From HLUCCA09 sp039822045 (GTDB lineage: Bacteria; Pseudomonadota; Alphaproteobacteria; Rhodobacterales; Rhodobacteraceae): a stretch of 64,000 bases of DNA. Below the pieces are notes generated by a model. That model worked only from the letters and a program-made list of their open reading frames with translations. It did no database searches and was not told where the DNA came from. Made by a program: the position numbers and the translations under genes. This document shows, one piece after another, positions 59,563 through 64,000 of this stretch (its first letter is position 1; each line of letters opens with the position of its first letter). The DNA lies in contig JBCBMY010000006.1 in the NCBI GenBank assembly GCA_039822045.1, positions 247,707-311,706 on the forward strand. The letters are read 5' to 3'.

Positions 59563-60607
59563 TGTCGCCGTTCTCGGCGGGGGGATCGGGGCTCAGCATA
59601 TCGATGGCTTTGCTGCGCTGGCCGATCGGTTCCGCGTGGCTGCGATGTGCGACACGGACCTAGAGCTCGCCCAGCGGCTTGCCGAAGTGGTGGGCGCCCG
59701 AGCGACAGCCGAAATCGACGATGTGCTCGCCAACCCCAAGATCGAACTTGTGGATATCTGTCTGCCGCCTGCGATGCATGTGCCCATAGCAATCCGCGCT
59801 CTGGAGGCCGGTAAGCACGTCATCGTGGAAAAGCCGGTGGCCGGATCGCTGGTGGAGGCCGACAGGCTCGCCGAGGCGGAACGCCAGTCGACAGGGCGGG
59901 TCTTCCCCGTTTTCCAGTATCGCTATGGAAGAGCTTTTGACCAACTCACGGCCCTGCGTGAGGCCGATCTCCTTGGGCGTCCCATCGTTGCTGCGCTGGA
60001 GACCCATTGGAGCCGGGATGCCGCATACTACGCCAACCCCTGGCGCGGCTCGTGGGAGCGCGAACTCGGCGGTGCAGTGCTGAGCCATGCCATCCATGCC
60101 CATGACCTTCTCACCCGGCATTTTGGGCCAGTGGCGGAAGTTGCCGCCGTGTTGACCACGCGCGCCAACCCGATCGAGACCGAAGATTGCGCGGCCATTT
60201 CCTTGCGGATGGCCGGTGGCGCGCTGGCCAGCTCCTCGGTCACGCTTGGCGCGGCCACGGACACGTCACGCATGCGCCTGGTCTACGAACATCTCACAGC
60301 CGAAAGTGGGACAGCGCCCTATGCACCCGGACAGGGCGAGTGGCGGTTTACTGCGCGCGACCCGGCAAGGCGAGCCGAGATTGATGAGACTGTAAAGCGA
60401 GCGCGCCACGCGCCAGAGGGGTACGCCGGGTACTTCGATGCGATTGCGGATGCGTTGGGGGGGCGTGGGGGGCGCGAGGTGACGCTGGCCGACGGGCTTG
60501 CTTCGATCGAGTTGGTCACCGCGATCTACCACTCGGATCGCTCTGGGGAGCGGGTTTCGCTGCCGGTGGATCGGTCACTATCGACCGCGTCATCCCTAAG
60601 GCCATGA
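59555..60607 (+). CDS. Gfo/Idh/MocA-family oxidoreductase (third of three)
   Basis: A 350-residue protein from GTG 59555 (GGGG upstream, 8-nt overlap). NAD motif INVAVLGGGIGAQHIDGFAA, EKP motif HVIVEKPVAGSLVEADRLAE, and C-domain GGAVLSHAIHAHDLLTRHFG. Coupled to uxuB. Role as for the other two: redox step on a sugar or glycoside, order unknown. Confidence 0.87.
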   Translation: MINVAVLGGGIGAQHIDGFAALADRFRVAAMCDTDLELAQRLAEVVGARATAEIDDVLANPKIELVDICLPPAMHVPIAIRALEAGKHVIVEKPVAGSLVEADRLAEAERQSTGRVFPVFQYRYGRAFDQLTALREADLLGRPIVAALETHWSRDAAYYANPWRGSWERELGGAVLSHAIHAHDLLTRHFGPVAEVAAVLTTRANPIETEDCAAISLRMAGGALASSSVTLGAATDTSRMRLVYEHLTAESGTAPYAPGQGEWRFTARDPARRAEIDETVKRARHAPEGYAGYFDAIADALGGRGGREVTLADGLASIELVTAIYHSDRSGERVSLPVDRSLSTASSLRP

Positions 60608-61971
60608 AGCTCTGCGAGACGGCCTTGGCTGCGTATAACGGGCCGGCACTGCGACCGGGCTACAACCGAGCAGACGTTAGGCCAGGGATCGTCCATCTTG
60701 GGATCGGGGCGTTTCACCGTGCGCATCAGGCGGCCTATGTCGATGGCGCGTTGGAGAAAGACCCGCGTTGGGGCATACGGGCGGTCTCACTGCGCCGGCC
60801 CGATACACGCGACGCCCTGACGTCCCAAGACTGGCTCTACACATTAGCCGAACGCGGCGCTGGGGGGATCTCTTCACGGGTCATCGGCGCGGTCCTGTCG
60901 ATCGAGGTGGGTTCGGAAGCTGCCATCGCGGCGATTGCCGACCCGGCGACTCGCCTGCTGACGCTGACCGTAACCGAGAAGGGCTATACCGCGGATCTCG
61001 CCACGATGATTGTCACCGCGCTGGAGCAGCGCGCCAACTCACATGCGGCGCCCCTGACGATCCTGTCCTGCGACAATCTCAGCGCCAATGGCCAAGCGCT
61101 CGAAGCTCTCGTGCGCGCGGCCATCCGTGATAGGCAGGTCGAGCACTACATCGACCATGCCGTACGATTTCCCTCTTCCATGGTTGACCGGATCACGCCC
61201 GCGACGACCGAGGCGGATCGCGCGGAGCTGGCGGCGCTCACCGGGCTGCACGACGCCTGGCCCGTTGTGACTGAGCCGTTCACGCAATGGGTGGTTGAGG
61301 ACAAGTTCGCGGGCGATCGCCCGCCTTTCTCCGGCGTGGAGTGGGTGGCCGATGTCGCGCCCTACGAGGAAGCCAAGCTCCGCCTCTTGAATGGCGCGCA
61401 CACGACACTCGCGATGCTGGGACCGATGCTGGGTCACCGCTTTGTCGACGAAGCTGTGGCCGACCCCGTATTGCGGCGCTTGATCGACCGGACAGCGCGC
61501 GAGGAGGTGATCCCACATTTGTCTCTGGGACGGAGTTTTCTTGAGACCTATTGGAAGACCCTATTGGAGCGGTTCGAGAACCCCGCTCTGCACCATGCGT
61601 TGGCCCAGATCGCCAGCGACACGTCGCAGAAGGTGTCGCAGCGACTGGTTGCGCCCCTGATCGAGGCGAGACGGGCAGGGCAATCGGCACCCGGCCTCGT
61701 CCTTGCCATTGCCGCGTGGCTTGAGCACATCCGTCGCGAGACACGCGCCGGGTGCGTGCTCCGGGATCCGATGGTTGATTGGTTGTCGGACCTAGCGCGG
61801 CGCTCTCCCGAGGCGGCACTACGCGCGCTCAACGCGCCCAAGAAACCGCTGAGCGATCTTACGCCAGACCTTGTGAAGGACGTGCTTGCCGCCCATCGCA
61901 TCCTGGACAGACAGGAGGGCGCCGCGTTGGTCGAACGCCTCAAACTCTATGCGGAGCCGCGCGATGCTTGA
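60604..61971 (+). CDS. uxuB: D-mannonate oxidoreductase / fructuronate reductase
   Basis: A 455-residue long-chain mannitol dehydrogenase-family enzyme: IVHLGIGAFHRAHQAAYVDG (NAD region), TVTEKGY, LSCDNLSANG, WVVEDKFAGDRPPF and the family catalytic K-x5-N-x2-H motif in KLRLLNGAHTTLA. It interconverts D-fructuronate and D-mannonate, between UxaC and UxuA. ATG 60604 overlaps the upstream stop. Altronate oxidoreductase (UxaB) is less likely given uxuA in the same locus. Confidence 0.9.
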   Translation: MKLCETALAAYNGPALRPGYNRADVRPGIVHLGIGAFHRAHQAAYVDGALEKDPRWGIRAVSLRRPDTRDALTSQDWLYTLAERGAGGISSRVIGAVLSIEVGSEAAIAAIADPATRLLTLTVTEKGYTADLATMIVTALEQRANSHAAPLTILSCDNLSANGQALEALVRAAIRDRQVEHYIDHAVRFPSSMVDRITPATTEADRAELAALTGLHDAWPVVTEPFTQWVVEDKFAGDRPPFSGVEWVADVAPYEEAKLRLLNGAHTTLAMLGPMLGHRFVDEAVADPVLRRLIDRTAREEVIPHLSLGRSFLETYWKTLLERFENPALHHALAQIASDTSQKVSQRLVAPLIEARRAGQSAPGLVLAIAAWLEHIRRETRAGCVLRDPMVDWLSDLARRSPEAALRALNAPKKPLSDLTPDLVKDVLAAHRILDRQEGAALVERLKLYAEPRDA

Positions 61972-63748
61972 GCGATCCGATCTTGCCGAGAATGCGCTCA
62001 CGTCGCTCCACGACGAGGACTATGATCGCCCCTACAACCTGCAGAACCTGAATGCCGCGACCTTGATCTTCACCGGTGGGCGGGATGGACAGTCGCTCGA
62101 CGGAGAGTGGAACTTCTGCGTCGATCTGCTCGATACGGGGCTTCGGCAGAAGTGGTTCGCGATGACGCCCGTTGCGCCGAGCGAACGCACCGAGCCTTGG
62201 GATTACGATCCATTTGTTGGCGAAACCGTCCCCGTACCATCGTGCTGGCAAATGCTGAAGGAGCGTTGGTACTTATTCGAGGGGTCGGCTTGGTACACGC
62301 GCATGTTCAACTCCGGCCTCGCCCCCGGACGGCGCCTCTTTCTGCGCGTCGGCGCAGCGCAATACGACTGCAAGGTCTTTCTCAACGGCGCGTTTCTTGG
62401 CAACCACTATGGCGGGTCGACACCGTTTTGCGTTGAGCTGACGGATGCGCTCACCGCAGGACAGAACTGGCTTATGCTGTGCGTCAACAACCGTCGCACA
62501 GCAGACCGGGTGCCGATGCAGAACACGGACTGGTTCAATTATGGCGGGGTGTATCGCGAGGTCACGCTGTTCGAGACCCCAGAGACGGTCATCCAGGACC
62601 TGTTCGTCTACCTGAGCGACAAGGGCATCTGCGTCGACGCCGAGATCGACGGTCCCGCCACTGAAGCTCGGCTTGAGATCCCTGCGCTTGGGCTTGACGT
62701 GACGCTGCACCCAACCGATGGGCGCGCTCGGGCGATCCTGGAAGCGCAGCCCGATCTATGGTCGCCCGACACGCCGATCCTCTATGATGTCATCCTGACC
62801 GCCGGGGGCGACCGTGTCTCCGACCGCGTCGGCTTCCGGCGCATTGAACGACGCGGAACGGACATCCTTTTGAACGGGCATCCGACTTTCTTGCGTGGGA
62901 TCAGCGTCCATGAGGACGATGAGCGACTGGGCAAGCAAACGAGCGAAGAGGACATTCGCCGGCGTTTCGTCCATGCGCGCGAGCTGGGGTGCAACTTCGT
63001 GCGGTTGGCCCATTACCCGCATCACGAGCTTGCCGCGAAGCTCGCCGACGAGATGGGCCTGATGCTCTGGGAAGAGATCCCTGTCTATTGGGCCATCGAC
63101 TTCGCCAATCCAGCCACGCGGCGGGATGCGGAGAACCAGTTGCGCGAACTGATCCGGCGCGATCGAAACCGGGCGAGCGTCATCATTTGGTCAGTCGGCA
63201 ACGAGAACCCGGACACCGACGCCCGCTTGAGCTTCATGGCGGGTCTGGCCCAGTTGGCTCGTGCGGAAGACGCCACGCGCCTGACGGCGGCCGCCTGCCT
63301 GATCAACCACCAGACCTTGACGATCGAAGATCGGCTTGCCGCCCATATCGATGTGATCGGACTCAACGAGTATTACGGCTGGTATGAACGGGATTTCGGC
63401 GAACTGGAGATTATTGGAACGAAGTCCAATCCCGACCGCCCGGTAGTCATTTCTGAAACCGGGGCTGATGGGGATCACATCGCCGGTCCCGAGACCGGAC
63501 TTTTTAGCCTCGACTACCAGGCCGAGGTCTACAAGCGTCAGATCGATATCCTACGCGATCTCACCTATGTAAAAGGCATGTCACCATGGATCCTGTACGA
63601 TTTCAGGGTCGAGCGGCGCCAGGGTATCTATCAACGCGGATTTAATCGGAAAGGGCTCATCGGAGCGGACAAGCGCACTAAGAAGCCGGCATTTCACATT
63701 CTCTCAAAGTTCTATTTCGAGCGGGCAAAGATGGAATATCGCTCTTAA
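61964..63748 (+). CDS. uidA: Beta-glucuronidase (glycoside hydrolase family 2)
   Basis: A 594-residue GH2 enzyme: jelly-roll N-domain (~15-205), Ig-like domain (~206-295), and TIM barrel (~300-594). The catalytic acid/base is Glu414 in IIWSVGNENP and the nucleophile Glu498 in VVISETGADG. The NxK motif Asn561-Lys563 in GFNRKGL matches the Asn/Lys pair that binds the glucuronate carboxylate in beta-glucuronidases, which sets it apart from beta-galactosidases. No signal peptide, so glucuronides are cleaved in the cytoplasm after import. ATG 61964 overlaps uxuB by 8 nt and is the last gene of the operon. Confidence 0.9.
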   Translation: MLERSDLAENALTSLHDEDYDRPYNLQNLNAATLIFTGGRDGQSLDGEWNFCVDLLDTGLRQKWFAMTPVAPSERTEPWDYDPFVGETVPVPSCWQMLKERWYLFEGSAWYTRMFNSGLAPGRRLFLRVGAAQYDCKVFLNGAFLGNHYGGSTPFCVELTDALTAGQNWLMLCVNNRRTADRVPMQNTDWFNYGGVYREVTLFETPETVIQDLFVYLSDKGICVDAEIDGPATEARLEIPALGLDVTLHPTDGRARAILEAQPDLWSPDTPILYDVILTAGGDRVSDRVGFRRIERRGTDILLNGHPTFLRGISVHEDDERLGKQTSEEDIRRRFVHARELGCNFVRLAHYPHHELAAKLADEMGLMLWEEIPVYWAIDFANPATRRDAENQLRELIRRDRNRASVIIWSVGNENPDTDARLSFMAGLAQLARAEDATRLTAAACLINHQTLTIEDRLAAHIDVIGLNEYYGWYERDFGELEIIGTKSNPDRPVVISETGADGDHIAGPETGLFSLDYQAEVYKRQIDILRDLTYVKGMSPWILYDFRVERRQGIYQRGFNRKGLIGADKRTKKPAFHILSKFYFERAKMEYRS

Positions 63749-63893
63749 AACTGATGGGCTCCTCTAGCAGCGGCCACAATCACCGGACTGCGGGATCGAG
63801 GCAGCCCTTATGTCTGACCCTCGCCATTGAACCCTTAACCTACTGTCCTGCATCGATCTGAGCCTGAGTTTTCCACCGATGCTCTAGAGCGTT
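63749..63893. other. Operon 3' flank
   Basis: There is no gene between the beta-glucuronidase stop and the IS630 transposase end. An insertion boundary is suggested at TA 63885-63886. Confidence 0.4.
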
Positions 63894-64000
63894 TCAGGTT
63901 TTGACGGAAGCGTATCCTGCGTTCTTGAAGTAGTTTGCACAGTCTTGTGCTGAGAAGCGATCGAGTATCGTTCCGACGGCCCGCCAGAGTGTTTCTCGTG
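63887..64000 (-). mobile_element. IS630-family element, end cut by window edge
   Basis: After a TA dinucleotide at 63885-63886 the sequence GAGCGTTTCAGGTTTTGACG looks like an IS terminal repeat. The minus strand inside encodes a transposase tail. The TA target fits IS630/mariner-type insertion. Only one end is visible. Confidence 0.7.
63894..64000 (-). CDS. IS630-family transposase, C-terminal part only
   Basis: The minus strand from the right edge reads ETLWRAVGTILDRFSAQDCA, then NYFKNAGYASVKT and a TGA at 63894-63896. This is the characteristic C-terminus of IS630-type DDE transposases (usual form ...F.P.ECANYF...GY). The rest lies outside the window, so intactness is unknown. Confidence 0.8.
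   Translation of the reverse strand, partial: RETLWRAVGTILDRFSAQDCANYFKNAGYASVKT

Overview
The window is GC-rich with dense, overlapping operons. Its ABC transporters, uronate genes, RTX protein and insertion-sequence types fit an alphaproteobacterium, most likely a marine Rhodobacterales (Roseobacter-group) organism; this is inferred from gene content and codon style, not from a marker gene. No tRNA, rRNA or CRISPR array was seen. Catabolic accessory genes dominate, so a chromid, plasmid or catabolic island is possible.

Region 1 (1-8.9 kb) starts with a glycine dehydrogenase subunit 1-like gene running off the left edge and an ATP-NAD kinase family gene. A divergent amino-acid ABC transporter operon follows, ending in an enolase-superfamily gene. 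It faces a proline-racemase-family gene of the trans-3-hydroxyproline dehydratase type, then a GST-like protein and an SDR. The simplest reading is uptake and breakdown of hydroxyproline-like imino acids. Region 2 (9-15 kb) is a peptide-type ABC transporter: two ATPases and two permeases on the minus strand, with a divergent XRE-cupin regulator and binding protein.

Region 3 (15-18.3 kb) is accessory: relics of IS6- and IS110-type transposases, a P-loop kinase with an apparent internal deletion, a GNAT, a VOC protein and an AraC regulator. Region 4 (18.6-24.2 kb) pairs a tandem Usp protein and a CPA2 antiporter with a divergent D-lactate dehydrogenase and lactate permease. Region 5 (24.4-30.3 kb) has two TetR-controlled units: a two-subunit molybdenum hydroxylase with a pair of matching operators, and a pair of membrane proteins (ABA4-like plus a 7-TM-like protein). 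An IS6 fragment lies between them. Region 6 (31-34.8 kb) holds a LuxR-HTH/TPR protein and an RTX protein followed by a small frame interrupted by an amber codon.

Region 7 (35.5-47.7 kb) has a KDG kinase divergent from an unusual DeoR regulator with an inserted, apparently rearranged sugar-binding domain. A tight operon follows: sugar ABC transporter, enoyl-CoA hydratase, SDR, truncated epimerase-like protein, ATPase, SMP-30 lactonase, a binding-protein-like protein without signal peptide, and a CoA-transferase. It mixes sugar and acyl-CoA chemistry.

Region 8 (47.7-63.8 kb) is a hexuronide locus: UxaC and a hydrolase on the minus strand; UxuA, GntR, a sugar ABC transporter, a D-2-hydroxyacid dehydrogenase, three Gfo/Idh/MocA oxidoreductases, UxuB and a cytoplasmic beta-glucuronidase on the plus strand. 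With the KDG kinase of region 7, glucuronides would flow to KDPG. The right edge cuts into an IS630-family element.
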